DNA of 64,000 nucleotides from an uncultured Marinobacter sp. GTDB lineage: Bacteria; Pseudomonadota; Gammaproteobacteria; Pseudomonadales; Oleiphilaceae. Each line of letters begins with the position of its first letter. Position 1 is the stretch's first letter. The translations under genes were made by a program, and so were the position numbers. The DNA lies in NCBI RefSeq assembly GCF_947488835.1, contig NZ_CANLBK010000001.1, forward strand, positions 62,001 to 126,000, read 5' to 3'. The notes under the pieces were generated by a model. That model made no database searches, was not told the DNA's origin, and saw nothing but the letters and a program-made list of their open reading frames with translations. Shown here one piece after another: positions 45,149 through 55,137 of the stretch.

Positions 45149-45874
45149 ATGATTTCTGACATTGCTTACATTGTTGGCTTAACGGCACTTGCCGGTATCT
45201 GTATTCCTCTTGGCGGATTACTGGCAAGCGTTGAGCGCATTGGTCCCAAGTGGCTGGAACAGGAGTTTCGGCACTTCCTGATCGCGCTGGGCGGGGGTAT
45301 TCTGCTTGGCGCGGTAACCATTGTGTTAATCCCGGAGGGGCAGTCGAGCATTGGCGACTCCTTCTGGGCTATCCCCGCCATCATTGCCGGCGGCCTGCTG
45401 TTTTTCTGGATCGAACGGATGCTTGGGGTACATCACCGGGAATCGCCCCAGTTGATGGGTGTGATGCTGGACTTTGTGCCGGAAGCCGCCGCTCTGGGTG
45501 GGCTGATTATAGTGAACCCAGGCCTGGCACCCTTGATGGCTGTACTGATTGCCATGCAAAACCTGCCTGAAGGCTTTAATGCCTACCGGGAGTTTCTGGA
45601 TAAGCCGGGCTACACACCGAAGAAAACTCTGGCTGGCATGTCCAGCCTGGCAATGGCCGGGCCGGCCGCAGGACTTCTTGGGTACTTCTTCCTTTCTGAA
45701 CAGCCCGTGGTTCTGGGAGCCATCATGCTGGTGGCGTCCGGTGGGATTCTATACCTGATCTTCCAGGATATAGCGCCCCAGTCCCGATTGGACAGGCACT
45801 GGGGGCCACCGCTTGGTGCAGTACTCGGTTTTTGCCTCGCGTTGTTCAGCGATATGTTGGTCGCAGGGGGCTGA
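45149..45874 (+). CDS. ZIP family metal transporter
   Basis: 241-residue inner-membrane protein with seven to eight hydrophobic segments. Metal-site motifs in the family positions: ALGGGILLGAVTIVLIPEGQ, LDFVPEAAALGG, and LIAMQNLPEGFNAYREF (TM4-TM5 zinc/iron site: N-x-PEG). Probable divalent metal uptake (Zn, Mn or Fe); the specificity is not predictable. ATG at 45149 follows a TTG three bases upstream. It is 42 bp behind yghU. Confidence 0.87.
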   Translation: MISDIAYIVGLTALAGICIPLGGLLASVERIGPKWLEQEFRHFLIALGGGILLGAVTIVLIPEGQSSIGDSFWAIPAIIAGGLLFFWIERMLGVHHRESPQLMGVMLDFVPEAAALGGLIIVNPGLAPLMAVLIAMQNLPEGFNAYREFLDKPGYTPKKTLAGMSSLAMAGPAAGLLGYFFLSEQPVVLGAIMLVASGGILYLIFQDIAPQSRLDRHWGPPLGAVLGFCLALFSDMLVAGG

Positions 45875-45875
45875 A

Positions 45876-46124
45876 CTATTTCGGCCTCCGGTCCCCCTCC
45901 ATAATTTTTGCCACAAAAACGGACTTTCCATACGTCTCAAATGACCATTTCATGGTATCGGAAAGTACCTTCATAACTTCGTCATACTCACCAAAAATCT
46001 CAGTACTCATGCGCCCAGCGACAACTTGCAGGCCGGTTTCTTCCAGCCGGGCAATCAGGTCCCAGATAGGCTGCTTGTAGTCGTCGGTAAGTGGGTAGCA
46101 GCTAAGTTGTACAGACAGAAACAT
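45876..46124 (-). CDS. YkoF-type thiamine-binding-like small protein
   Basis: 82 residues with the YkoF/MTH1187 fold pattern: MFLSVQLSCYPLTDDYKQPIWDLIARLEETGLQVVAGRMSTEIFGEYDEV in parts. The family binds thiamine or hydroxymethylpyrimidine in a few members; others are of unknown function. It is convergent with the ZIP gene and the end lies 1 bp after that stop codon. No thiamine riboswitch or transporter is visible nearby. Confidence 0.75.
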   Translation of the reverse strand: MFLSVQLSCYPLTDDYKQPIWDLIARLEETGLQVVAGRMSTEIFGEYDEVMKVLSDTMKWSFETYGKSVFVAKIMEGDRRPK

Positions 46125-46175
46125 AAAAGCCTCCAGTGTTCATATTCACTAGTCGTTTGTTCGGTGCGCAAAACA

Positions 46176-47954
46176 TCAGTAACCCATGGCCGAAGACGTG
46201 CTGCGTCTCGGATCTGCGCCGCCGTACAGCGTGCCATCTTCTCCAATCATAATACTCTGAATGGCCCCCATGGCTGAGTTGGTGACCACCTTGTGGCCCC
46301 GGCTTTCCAGCAGGCGTATTGTGTCTTTGCTGATACCTTGTTCGATGCGAATTTCATCCGGCAACCACTGGTGATGGATGCGTGGTGCATTGACGGCGGT
46401 TTGTATATTCATGCCGTGGTCAATCACGTTCATGAGCACCTGCAGGGTCGTCGTGATAATTCGGGAACCGCCAGGGCTGCCGGTGACCAGAAAGTTCCGG
46501 TCGCCTTTGCGAACGATGGTGGGCGACATGGAGCTGAGCATGCGCTTACCAGGCTCCACTTTGTTCGCTGCGCCGCCAATCAGGCCGTAGGCATTGGGCA
46601 CGCCCGGCTTGGCGCTGAAGTCGTCCATTTCATTATTAAGCAAAAAGCCGGCACCTTGAACAGTAATGCCTGAGCCATAACTGAAGTTAATGGTGTAGGT
46701 GTTCGATACCGCATTGCCCCACTTGTCGACAACCGAAAAATGCGTGGTTTCAGGGCTTTCGTAGCTGGCTGGCTGGCCGTAGCGAACGTCTTGGGCAGGG
46801 CGTGCCTTGTCTGGTTTGATGCCTTGCCTTAGCTCTTCTGCGTAAGCTTTGCTGGTCAGCCCTTTCAGCGGTACGTCTACATAATCCGTATCGCCCAAAT
46901 ACTCGGAGCGGTCGGCATAGGCAAGCTTCATGGCTTCGGCCATATAGTGAATGGTATCTGCTGAGTTGTGTCCCAGATCCGGGATAGGAAAGCCTTCAAG
47001 AATGTTCAGTATCTGTACGATGTGAGCGCCGCCAGAAGAGGGTGGTGACATGGAAAAGATATCGTAGCCCCGATAATTCCCATGCACAGGGGTGCGTACA
47101 GCTGGCTGATAGTTTTCAAGATCCTGTCGGGTGATGAGGCCCCCGTGCCTTTCCATCTCTTCAACAATCAACTTTGCAGTTTCACCTTCGTAAAAACCTT
47201 TAACGCCCGCGTCTGCAATGCGCTGCAGGGTGTCTGCCAGTTCCGGCTGGCGAAAACGCTCGCCGGCTTGCCAGGCAGAACCGTCTTCTTTGTAAAAGGT
47301 TGCCTGGGTTGCGGGCCAACGCTGAAGTCGTTCGCGGGCTTGCTCAAGGCCTTCGCTGAATCGCTGCGGAACAATAAAACCGTCACGGGCAAGTTTGATG
47401 GCCGGGGCCAATGCCTGTTTCAAGGAGATAGTGCCGTGACGCTCCAGTGCCAAAGCAAAGCCAGCAACGGTGCCTGGGACGCCCGCGGCCAGATGGGTAA
47501 ACCGGCTGCGATCCTTGACCACTTCTCCGGATTCATCCTGATACATGGTTTCAGTCGCGCCGGAGGGTGCTTTTTCCCGATAATCTATGGCTTCCGGTTC
47601 AGAGCCGTCGCCTTTGGAGATCAGCATAAAGCCGCCGCCGCCGATGTTTCCGGACCTTGGTTGGGTGACGGCAAGTGCGAATCCGGCGGTTACAGCGGCA
47701 TCCACTGCATTGCCACCGTTTTTCAGCACTTCCAGTGCTACCTCTGTGGCCAGGGTATGACTGGTTGCCACCATGCCGTTAGTGGCGCTGGCGGGATAAA
47801 AGCGTTCACCCTCCAGAATGGCCTGGCTGAAAACCGGAGTTGCCAGAGTTGCAAGGTAGACTGTGATGCTCGCCATCAGGGCGAGTGCGCGTAGCCTGCC
47901 TGAGGGTGCAGTGAGTTGGGCTTTTCGGATTTGCTGGTGCGGGCCTCTGTCCAT
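46176..47954 (-). CDS. ggt: gamma-glutamyltranspeptidase
   Basis: Periplasmic autoprocessed N-terminal nucleophile hydrolase that cleaves glutathione and other gamma-glutamyl compounds. 592 residues. Hydrophobic signal region at about 24-43 (LALMASITVYLATLATPVFSQA). The self-cleavage site is ETTHFS, with nucleophile Thr403. Substrate-binding elements: GGNAVDAAVTAGFALAVTQPRSGNIGGGG, NGGGG-type GGGGFM, SYGSGITV, and SSMSPTIV. The N-terminus may start later. Stands alone, divergent from purU. Confidence 0.95.
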   Translation of the reverse strand: MDRGPHQQIRKAQLTAPSGRLRALALMASITVYLATLATPVFSQAILEGERFYPASATNGMVATSHTLATEVALEVLKNGGNAVDAAVTAGFALAVTQPRSGNIGGGGFMLISKGDGSEPEAIDYREKAPSGATETMYQDESGEVVKDRSRFTHLAAGVPGTVAGFALALERHGTISLKQALAPAIKLARDGFIVPQRFSEGLEQARERLQRWPATQATFYKEDGSAWQAGERFRQPELADTLQRIADAGVKGFYEGETAKLIVEEMERHGGLITRQDLENYQPAVRTPVHGNYRGYDIFSMSPPSSGGAHIVQILNILEGFPIPDLGHNSADTIHYMAEAMKLAYADRSEYLGDTDYVDVPLKGLTSKAYAEELRQGIKPDKARPAQDVRYGQPASYESPETTHFSVVDKWGNAVSNTYTINFSYGSGITVQGAGFLLNNEMDDFSAKPGVPNAYGLIGGAANKVEPGKRMLSSMSPTIVRKGDRNFLVTGSPGGSRIITTTLQVLMNVIDHGMNIQTAVNAPRIHHQWLPDEIRIEQGISKDTIRLLESRGHKVVTNSAMGAIQSIMIGEDGTLYGGADPRRSTSSAMGY

Positions 47955-48123
47955 GTCTCGATTCCTCGTTTCTGATGTTCAGATAGGCTATAATAGCCCG
48001 TCATTTTATAGGGTGCGTACCGACTAACCCTGGTTTCTATTCAGGTTCCTGTTCGGACTGCCGTTTCCGGCAAGAGTTTTCGACGCATCTGCTTTCCCGT
48101 TTGTCAGTTAAGGAAAGGCTTTC

Positions 48124-48978
48124 ATGGAGCATACCTACCGTCTTGTGATTTCCTGCCCCGACGGGGTTGGAATTGTCGCCAAGGTGAGTAATTTTCTATC
48201 TACTTATAATGGTTGGATAACCGAAGCAAGCCATCACTCCGATACTCATAGTGGTTGGTTTTTCATGCGTCACGAGATCAAAGCTGAGTCTATCCCGTTT
48301 GGTCTTGAGCAATTCCGTGCTGCATTTGCGCCGATTGCCCGGGAATTCAATATGAATTGGCATATCGCCGATTCTGCCCAGCCAAAGAAAGTGGTCCTGA
48401 TGTGCAGCAAGGAGTCCCACTGCGTGGCCGATCTCCTGTACCGCTGGCACAGCAACGAAATCAACGCTGATATTGTCGCGGTTATTTCCAATCACGATGA
48501 CTTGCGCAGTATGGTGGAGTGGCACGGTATCCCATACCACCATATTCCGGTGAGCAAGGCCAATCGTGAAGAGGCGTTTGCCCAGATCGACGAGCTTTTC
48601 GAGGGCTACGAAGCCGATGTGGTGGTGCTTGCGCGCTATATGCAGATTTTGCCCGCCGAGCTTTGTGCAAAGTACTCAGGCAAAGTGATCAACATTCATC
48701 ACAGCTTTCTGCCTTCCTTTGCCGGGGCGCGGCCTTACCATCAGGCGTACAGCCGTGGAGTGAAGCTGATCGGCGCTACCTGCCACTACGTGACCCAGGA
48801 TCTTGATGAAGGGCCAATTATTGAGCAGGACGTTATCCGCATTAATCACAGTGACACCATCGAAGACATGGTGCGCCTGGGTAAAGATGTCGAGAAAAAC
48901 GTTCTTGCAAGGGGGTTGCGCTCTCATATCGAGGATCGTGTGATCACCCACGAAAACAAGACAGTGGTATTTGATTAA
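48124..48978 (+). CDS. purU: formyltetrahydrofolate deformylase
   Basis: Hydrolyses 10-formyl-THF to formate and THF, balancing one-carbon pools. 284 residues: N-terminal ACT domain (YRLVISCPDGVGIVAKVSNFLSTYNGWI) and a formyltransferase-like domain with VLMCSKESHCVADLLYRW, YMQILPAELCAKY and the catalytic INIHHSFLPSFAGARPYHQAY and DLDEGPII. ATG at 48124 has AAGGAAAGG upstream. Divergent from ggt; independent of gyrA. Confidence 0.96.
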   Translation: MEHTYRLVISCPDGVGIVAKVSNFLSTYNGWITEASHHSDTHSGWFFMRHEIKAESIPFGLEQFRAAFAPIAREFNMNWHIADSAQPKKVVLMCSKESHCVADLLYRWHSNEINADIVAVISNHDDLRSMVEWHGIPYHHIPVSKANREEAFAQIDELFEGYEADVVVLARYMQILPAELCAKYSGKVINIHHSFLPSFAGARPYHQAYSRGVKLIGATCHYVTQDLDEGPIIEQDVIRINHSDTIEDMVRLGKDVEKNVLARGLRSHIEDRVITHENKTVVFD

Positions 48979-48988
48979 GGCTGACGCA

Positions 48989-49020
48989 CCACAGTTGCCC
49001 CCAGCAGGGTGCGACTGTGG
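48989..49020 (+). terminator. candidate terminator after purU
   Basis: CCACAGT (48989-48995) pairs perfectly with ACTGTGG (49014-49020) across an 18-nt interior, 11 bp after the purU stop. No T-run follows, so the call is tentative. Confidence 0.35.
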
Positions 49021-49107
49021 TAGAGTTGGCGGTTTGATGAAGAATAATTATGGGGCCGGGAAGCGGCCCTGAAACGACTTCCAGATAACGCAAAGGAACC
49101 TTTCTCG

Positions 49108-51756
49108 ATGGGTGAATTAGCCAAAGAGATCCTGCCGGTCAATATTGAAGACGAACTGAAGCAGTCTTACCTCGATTACGCCATGAGTGTAATCGTCGGG
49201 CGAGCGCTTCCTGACGTGCGGGATGGCCTCAAGCCGGTTCACCGTCGTGTTCTGTTCGCTATGTCCGAACTGAACAACGACTGGAACAAGGCCTACAAGA
49301 AGTCTGCCCGTGTGGTGGGTGATGTTATTGGTAAATACCACCCGCACGGTGACTCTGCTGTTTACGACACTATCGTTCGTATGGCCCAGCCTTTCTCTCT
49401 GCGATACCCGCTGGTAGATGGCCAGGGCAACTTTGGTTCTATCGACGGTGACAACGCGGCAGCCATGCGTTACACCGAAATCCGCATGAAGAAAATTGCG
49501 CACTCGTTGCTGGCGGATCTCGAGAAAGAAACCGTAGATTTTGTCGATAACTACGATGGCACAGAGCGTATCCCCGAGGTTATGCCTACCCGGGTTCCTA
49601 ACCTGTTGGTAAACGGCTCTTCCGGTATTGCCGTAGGTATGGCGACCAACATACCGCCCCACAACCTGACCGAAGTGGTTAGTGGCTGTTTGGCGTTGAT
49701 TGATAATCCGGATCTCACCTGCGATGAACTGATGGAGTTCATACCAGGCCCGGATTTCCCGACAGAAGGCATCATCAACGGTCGTGCCGGAATTGTTGAA
49801 GCCTATCGTACTGGTCGTGGCCGCATTTATATTCGCGCTCGCCACGAAATCGAAACCGATAAGAAAACCAATCGCGACGCCATCATTATCACTGAGCTGC
49901 CGTATCAGCTGAACAAGGCTCGCCTGATCGAAAAGATCGCTGAGCTGGTGAAGGAAAAGCGTCTGGAAGGCATCACCGAGCTTCGGGATGAGTCCAACAA
50001 GGAAGGTATTCGAATCTTTATAGAGCTGCGCCGCGGTGAAAACCCGGAGGTTGTGGTCAACAACCTGTTCAAGCACACCCAGCTACAAACTGTATTCGGT
50101 ATCAACATGGTTGCGCTGATCAACGGCGAGCCAAGAATACTTAATCTTAAAGAAATGCTGGATGCGTTCGTGCGTCACCGCCGTGAAGTGGTGACCCGTC
50201 GTACCATCTTTGAGCTGCGTAAAGCCCGCGAGCGTGGCCATATTCTTGAAGGCCTGACCGTCGCACTGGCCAACATCGATGAAATGATCGAGTTGATCAA
50301 GGCGTCCCCAAGTTCTTTGGAAGCCAAAGAAAAGTTGATGGCCCAGGGCTGGGCGCCCGGTAATGTGATGGCAATGCTTGAGCGTGCCGGCGAAGATGCA
50401 TGCCGCCCTGACGATCTGCCAGAAATCTATGGCCTGCGCGATGGCCTGTACTTTATGTCTCCGGAACAGACCCAGGCTATCCTGGATATGCGTCTGCACC
50501 GTCTGACCGGTCTGGAAACTGAAAAGCTCCAGAACGAGTACAAGGAAATCCTGGAAAAAATTGCTGGCTTGCTTGAGATTCTGGCTGACCCTGATCGTTT
50601 GATGCAGGTTATCCGTGAAGAGCTGGAAGCCGTGGTTGAAGAATTTGGTGATGAGCGTCGTACGGAAATTACCAGCTCCCAGCGCGATCTTACGATTGCC
50701 GACCTGATTGATGAAGAAGAGCTGGTTGTCACCATTTCCCACAGCGGTTATGCGAAGACCCAAGCGGTAGAAGACTATCAGGCCCAGCGCCGTGGTGGCC
50801 GTGGTAAGGCCGCGACCTCTATGAAAGACGAAGACTTCGTTGAGAAGCTGCTGGTTGCCAACTCCCACGACACCATTCTGTGCTTCTCTAACCGGGGCAA
50901 GGTTTATTGGTTGCGTGTGTTTGAGATTCCCCGTGCCAGCCGTGCGTCCCGTGGTCGGCCGATGGTAAATATCCTGCCGCTGGATGAAGGTGAGCGTATC
51001 ACCACGTTCCTGCCGGTGCGTGATTACCCTGAAAACCAGTTCGTTCTGATGGCAACGTCTGCCGGTGTTGTCAAGAAAACGGCTCTGCCGAACTTCTCAC
51101 GCCCGCGTAGCAGTGGTTTGATTGCTTTGTCTCTGGACGAAGGCGATACATTGATTGGTGCTGCGATTACTGAAGGTGATGCGGAAATCATGCTGTTCTC
51201 TACAGCAGGCAAAGCGGTTCGCTTTAATGAAGAAGCCGTTCGACCGTTGAGCAGAACGGCCCGCGGTGTGCGCGGTATCAGAATGCCGGAAGGCCACCAG
51301 GTGGTATCCCTGATCATTCCGCAGGAAGGCGGCGTCATTTTGACCGCCAGTGAGAATGGTTACGGTAAGCGCACCGCGCTTGAAGAGTTCCCAACCTACG
51401 GTCGTGGCAGTCAGGGCGTTATCGCCATGCAATGCTCCGATCGTAACGGCAACCTGGTTACAGCTCTGCAGCTGTTTGAGGGTGACGAGATGATGCTGAT
51501 CTCCGATAAGGGCACGCTGGTTCGTACCCGCACGGATGAAGTATCGGTTCTTAGCCGGAACACTCAAGGTGTGCGTTTGATCAGATTGAGCCAGGAAGAC
51601 GAGCGCCTGGTTGGTGTGGAGCGGATAGCGGAAACCGACGATGAAGACATCGAAGATGCAGATGTAGACGTTGAAGGTACAGATATCGAAGGCGAAGACG
51701 CTTCAACAAACGAAAGCGATACTAACAGTCCGGAACAGGATGCTGGCGAGGAATAA
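49108..51756 (+). CDS. gyrA: DNA gyrase subunit A
   Basis: DNA-cleaving subunit of the supercoiling topoisomerase. 882 residues. Catalytic Tyr122 in AMRYTEIR. The quinolone region reads [11 protein letters not shown], with Ser83 and Asp87 as in quinolone-susceptible E. coli. The tower and coiled-coil region is followed by a C-terminal beta-pinwheel with a GyrA-box (QRRGGRGK-type, at about 555) and an acidic tail after about residue 850. AAGGAACC precedes the ATG. Heads the serC-pheA-hisC-tyrA/aroA-cmk group as in Pseudomonas. Confidence 0.98.
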   Translation: MGELAKEILPVNIEDELKQSYLDYAMSVIVGRALPDVRDGLKPVHRRVLFAMSELNNDWNKAYKKSARVVGDVIGKYHPHGDSAVYDTIVRMAQPFSLRYPLVDGQGNFGSIDGDNAAAMRYTEIRMKKIAHSLLADLEKETVDFVDNYDGTERIPEVMPTRVPNLLVNGSSGIAVGMATNIPPHNLTEVVSGCLALIDNPDLTCDELMEFIPGPDFPTEGIINGRAGIVEAYRTGRGRIYIRARHEIETDKKTNRDAIIITELPYQLNKARLIEKIAELVKEKRLEGITELRDESNKEGIRIFIELRRGENPEVVVNNLFKHTQLQTVFGINMVALINGEPRILNLKEMLDAFVRHRREVVTRRTIFELRKARERGHILEGLTVALANIDEMIELIKASPSSLEAKEKLMAQGWAPGNVMAMLERAGEDACRPDDLPEIYGLRDGLYFMSPEQTQAILDMRLHRLTGLETEKLQNEYKEILEKIAGLLEILADPDRLMQVIREELEAVVEEFGDERRTEITSSQRDLTIADLIDEEELVVTISHSGYAKTQAVEDYQAQRRGGRGKAATSMKDEDFVEKLLVANSHDTILCFSNRGKVYWLRVFEIPRASRASRGRPMVNILPLDEGERITTFLPVRDYPENQFVLMATSAGVVKKTALPNFSRPRSSGLIALSLDEGDTLIGAAITEGDAEIMLFSTAGKAVRFNEEAVRPLSRTARGVRGIRMPEGHQVVSLIIPQEGGVILTASENGYGKRTALEEFPTYGRGSQGVIAMQCSDRNGNLVTALQLFEGDEMMLISDKGTLVRTRTDEVSVLSRNTQGVRLIRLSQEDERLVGVERIAETDDEDIEDADVDVEGTDIEGEDASTNESDTNSPEQDAGEE

Positions 51757-51806
51757 GCCAGCACTGCCGAACACCGAATCCGCAAGACGTGAGAGACCAC
51801 AGGAAC

Positions 51807-52889
51807 ATGAGCAGGGCGTATAACTTTTGTGCAGGTCCGGCAACCTTGCCGGAAAGTGTGCTGGCACAGGCACGGGATGAAATGCTGGACTGGCGTGGCA
51901 CAGGCATGTCCGTAATGGAGATGAGCCACCGTAGTGATGCGTTCGTTGAGATCGCCGAAACTGCTGAGCGAGACTTGCGTGAATTGGCCGGTGTATCAGA
52001 TGATTACGCCGTACTCTTCATGCAAGGTGGAGCTTCAAGCCAGTTCTCCACGATTCCTCTGAACCTGCTTGGCGAAAAAACGTCTGCGGATTATGTAAAC
52101 ACGGGAATCTGGTCGAAAAAGGCCATTGATGAAGCCAGGCGCTACGCCAATGTGAACGTAGTTGCGAGCTCGGAAGAGGGCGGTTTCGTCAGCATTCCAG
52201 ATCAAACATCATGGCAGACCAGTGCCGATGCGGCTTATCTGCATTACACGCCCAACGAAACCATCGGTGGCCTGGAATTTGACTTTGTTCCCGATAGCGC
52301 CGGTGTTCCATTGGTGGCAGACATGTCTTCTACCATGCTTTCGCGCCCGGTAGATGCTTCAAAGTTTGGTCTTATCTATGCAGGTGCCCAGAAAAATATA
52401 GGCCCCTCCGGCCTGGTTGTTGTCATCATCCGGAAAGACCTTCTGGGCAAAGCCCGCAAGGACACTCCGACCATGATGAATTATCAGGTAATTGCGGATA
52501 ACGGCTCTATGTACAACACACCCGCAACATACTCCTGGTACCTTGCCGGACTGGTCTTCAAGTGGTTGAAAGCTCAGGGTGGTGTAACAGCCATGGGCGA
52601 GACAAACCGCAGAAAAGCAGAAAAGCTGTACGGCTTTATCGATGCCAATGAGTTTTACGCCAACCCTATTGATCCACGCTTCCGTTCCTGGATGAACATT
52701 CCCTTTACCCTTCAGGACGATGCCCTCAACGGCGCTTTCCTTAAGGGAGCCGATGCGCGGGGATTGTTGAACCTGGCTGGACACCGCTCAGTGGGAGGTA
52801 TGCGTGCCAGCATCTATAACGCTATGCCTGAAGCTGGCGTGGATGCTTTGATCCAATACATGACTGAATTTGCGAAGGAGCGGGGCTGA
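51807..52889 (+). CDS. serC: phosphoserine aminotransferase
   Basis: PLP enzyme of serine and pyridoxine biosynthesis. 360 residues from the ATG at 51807 (MSRAYNFCAGPATLP), preceded by AGGA; the frame opens 6 codons earlier. GGASSQFSTIPLNL, YVNTGIWSKKAI and the PLP lysine region FGLIYAGAQKNIGPSG (Lys in AQKN) are all present, and the C-terminal GGMRASIYNAMP is typical. It starts 51 bp after gyrA and stops 3 bp before pheA. Confidence 0.97.
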   Translation: MSRAYNFCAGPATLPESVLAQARDEMLDWRGTGMSVMEMSHRSDAFVEIAETAERDLRELAGVSDDYAVLFMQGGASSQFSTIPLNLLGEKTSADYVNTGIWSKKAIDEARRYANVNVVASSEEGGFVSIPDQTSWQTSADAAYLHYTPNETIGGLEFDFVPDSAGVPLVADMSSTMLSRPVDASKFGLIYAGAQKNIGPSGLVVVIIRKDLLGKARKDTPTMMNYQVIADNGSMYNTPATYSWYLAGLVFKWLKAQGGVTAMGETNRRKAEKLYGFIDANEFYANPIDPRFRSWMNIPFTLQDDALNGAFLKGADARGLLNLAGHRSVGGMRASIYNAMPEAGVDALIQYMTEFAKERG

Positions 52890-52891
52890 TC

Positions 52892-53989
52892 ATGAGTGAT
52901 GAGCAGACTCGCTTAGGGGAATTACGGGTAGAGATAGACAGCCTTGATCAACAGATCATGGAGCTGATCAGTGCCCGCGCAAAATGCGCTCAGGAAGTAG
53001 CCCACGTAAAGACGGCTGCAAACCCCGGGCAGGACGTGTTTTTCTATCGTCCGGAACGGGAAGCTCAGGTGCTACGCCGTATCAAAGAGGCCAACCCGGG
53101 TCCTTTGCCTGACGAGGAAATGGCACGGCTGTTTCGTGAAATCATGTCGGCTTGCCTGGCGCTGGAAAAGCCCATGCACATTGCCTTTTTGGGCCCTGTT
53201 GGCACTTTCACCCAAGCCGCTGCGCTCAAGCATTTCGGGCATTCGGTCGTAAGCGTACCTCTGCCGGCAATTGATGCGGTGTTCCGCGAGGTCGAATCCG
53301 GCGCAGCTCATTATGGTGTTGTGCCGGTCGAGAACTCCACGGAAGGCATGATCAACCACACCCTTGATATGTTCATGTCATCTCCGCTCAAAATTTGCGG
53401 TGAAGTGCAGCTTAGAATTCACCATCATCTTTTGGTGTCGCCGGAGTTTCGGGATCAGGAAATAACCCGCATTTATTCCCACCAGCAATCATTTGCCCAG
53501 TGCCGCCAGTGGTTGGATACCCACCGCTACGGTATTGAGCGAGTAACCGTTTCCAGTAATGCCGAGGCGGCACGCCGTGCAGCTAAAGAACCCGGTACCG
53601 CAGCGATTGCTGGGGATATGGCCGCAGAGCTCTATGGCCTGGAAAAGCTGGCGAACAGCATCGAAGATCGACCAGACAACACCACCCGGTTCCTGATTAT
53701 TGGCCGTGAAGAAGTGCCAGCCAGCGGACACGACAAATCATCCATTCTTGTCTCCATGAGAAATAAGCCGGGTGCTTTGTATCAGCTGCTTGAGCCGTTT
53801 CACAGTCATGGTATCAGCCTTACACGTATTGAAACCCGGCCGTCGCCTAGCGGCACATGGGCTTATGTGTTCTATATCGATTTTGAAGGGCATATGAACG
53901 ATGAGCAGGCTCGCAAAGTGCTTGCTGAGGTGGATGAAGAGGCGGTCGAGCTCAAGCGCCTGGGTTCCTATCCCATCGGTGTTCTTTAG
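52892..53989 (+). CDS. pheA: bifunctional chorismate mutase / prephenate dehydratase (P-protein)
   Basis: Converts chorismate to prephenate to phenylpyruvate. 365 residues: chorismate mutase domain about 1-90 (RVEIDSLDQQIMELISARAKCAQEV), dehydratase domain about 95-275 (AFLGPVGTFTQAAALKHFG, VPVENSTEGMINHTLDM, DNTTRFLIIG), then an ACT domain (SILVSMRNKPGALYQLLEPF, LTRIETRP) for phenylalanine feedback. 2-bp gap after serC; 22 bp before hisC. Confidence 0.97.
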   Translation: MSDEQTRLGELRVEIDSLDQQIMELISARAKCAQEVAHVKTAANPGQDVFFYRPEREAQVLRRIKEANPGPLPDEEMARLFREIMSACLALEKPMHIAFLGPVGTFTQAAALKHFGHSVVSVPLPAIDAVFREVESGAAHYGVVPVENSTEGMINHTLDMFMSSPLKICGEVQLRIHHHLLVSPEFRDQEITRIYSHQQSFAQCRQWLDTHRYGIERVTVSSNAEAARRAAKEPGTAAIAGDMAAELYGLEKLANSIEDRPDNTTRFLIIGREEVPASGHDKSSILVSMRNKPGALYQLLEPFHSHGISLTRIETRPSPSGTWAYVFYIDFEGHMNDEQARKVLAEVDEEAVELKRLGSYPIGVL

Positions 53990-54011
53990 CAGATAGTTTT
54001 AAGGAAGGTAT

Positions 54012-55136
54012 ATGGCCATCGATTATCAGAGCCTTGCTGTAAAAGGCGTTCAGGCTTTGTCTCCTTACCAGCCGGGCAAGCCGATCAGTGAGCTGGCCCG
54101 TGAGCTTGGGCTGCACCCAGCTGACATTATCAAGCTTGCCAGCAATGAAAACCCTTTGGGCCCCAGCGATAAAGCGATTGCAGCGGCTGAAGACGCGCTG
54201 AAGGAACTTTGCCTGTATCCCGACGGCAATGGATTTGATCTGAAGCAGAAGCTGTCTACCTATCTTGGTGTTAGCTCGGATCAGATCACGCTTGGAAACG
54301 GCTCAAATGACGTGCTTGAAGTGATTGCCCGTTGTTTTGCAGGCGCGGATTCCGAAATTATATTTTCCCAGTATGCATTTGCCGTTTACCCGATTGTTAC
54401 TCAAGCCATTGGCGCTAAAGCAGTTGCTGTACCGGCCAAAGACTGGGGTCACGACCTGGATGCCATGGCGGCGGCAGTCACAGAGCGCACCCGTCTGGTA
54501 TTTGTGGCTAACCCGAACAACCCAACGGGCACCGTGCACGATTCAGACGCGATTGAAGCATTTTTGGGCGAAATTCCGGGCGATGTACTGGTAGTCCTTG
54601 ATGAGGCCTACTACGAATACATGACCGGAGAGAAAGACCCGGACGGTGTTGCGCTGCTGAGCCGCTTCCCCAATCTGATCGTGTGCCGTACCTTTTCCAA
54701 AGCCTGGGGTCTTGCTGCCCTGCGTGTTGGTTACAGCATCAGCTCACCGGCGATTGCCGATATCCTGAACCGCGTGCGCCAGCCTTTCAATGTGAACTCC
54801 ACCGCTCTTGCAGCCGCCACCGCGGTGTTGGACGACAAAGACTATTTGCAGCGCTCCCGTGCCGCCAACACTGCTGGTCTGAAACAGTTGCAAGAAGCCT
54901 TCGATCAGATGGGGCTTCGGTATATTCCGTCATCCGGTAACTTTGTGGCCGTTGAAGTGGGGCCGCAAGCTATGGGTGTGTACCAGGCCTTGTTGAGTCA
55001 GGGAGTTATTGTGCGCCCTGTAACAGGCTACGGCATGCCCAATCATCTTCGGGTGTCCGTGGGTTTACCTGAACAAAACGAACAATTTATCGCCGCCCTC
55101 GCAAAAGCGCTGGCGGCATCAGGGCAGGGAGCCTGA
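54012..55136 (+). CDS. hisC: histidinol-phosphate aminotransferase
   Basis: Class I/II PLP enzyme; as a hisC2-type gene in this operon it probably also transaminates aromatic precursors, as suggested for the homologous gene in Pseudomonas. 374 residues. LASNENPLGPS, NGSNDVLEVIARCF, NPNNPTGTVHD, LDEAYYEYM, and TFSKAWGLAALRVGY (Schiff-base Lys). AAGGAAGG precedes the ATG. Ends 1 bp before tyrA/aroA. Confidence 0.95.
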   Translation: MAIDYQSLAVKGVQALSPYQPGKPISELARELGLHPADIIKLASNENPLGPSDKAIAAAEDALKELCLYPDGNGFDLKQKLSTYLGVSSDQITLGNGSNDVLEVIARCFAGADSEIIFSQYAFAVYPIVTQAIGAKAVAVPAKDWGHDLDAMAAAVTERTRLVFVANPNNPTGTVHDSDAIEAFLGEIPGDVLVVLDEAYYEYMTGEKDPDGVALLSRFPNLIVCRTFSKAWGLAALRVGYSISSPAIADILNRVRQPFNVNSTALAAATAVLDDKDYLQRSRAANTAGLKQLQEAFDQMGLRYIPSSGNFVAVEVGPQAMGVYQALLSQGVIVRPVTGYGMPNHLRVSVGLPEQNEQFIAALAKALAASGQGA

Positions 55137-55137
55137 G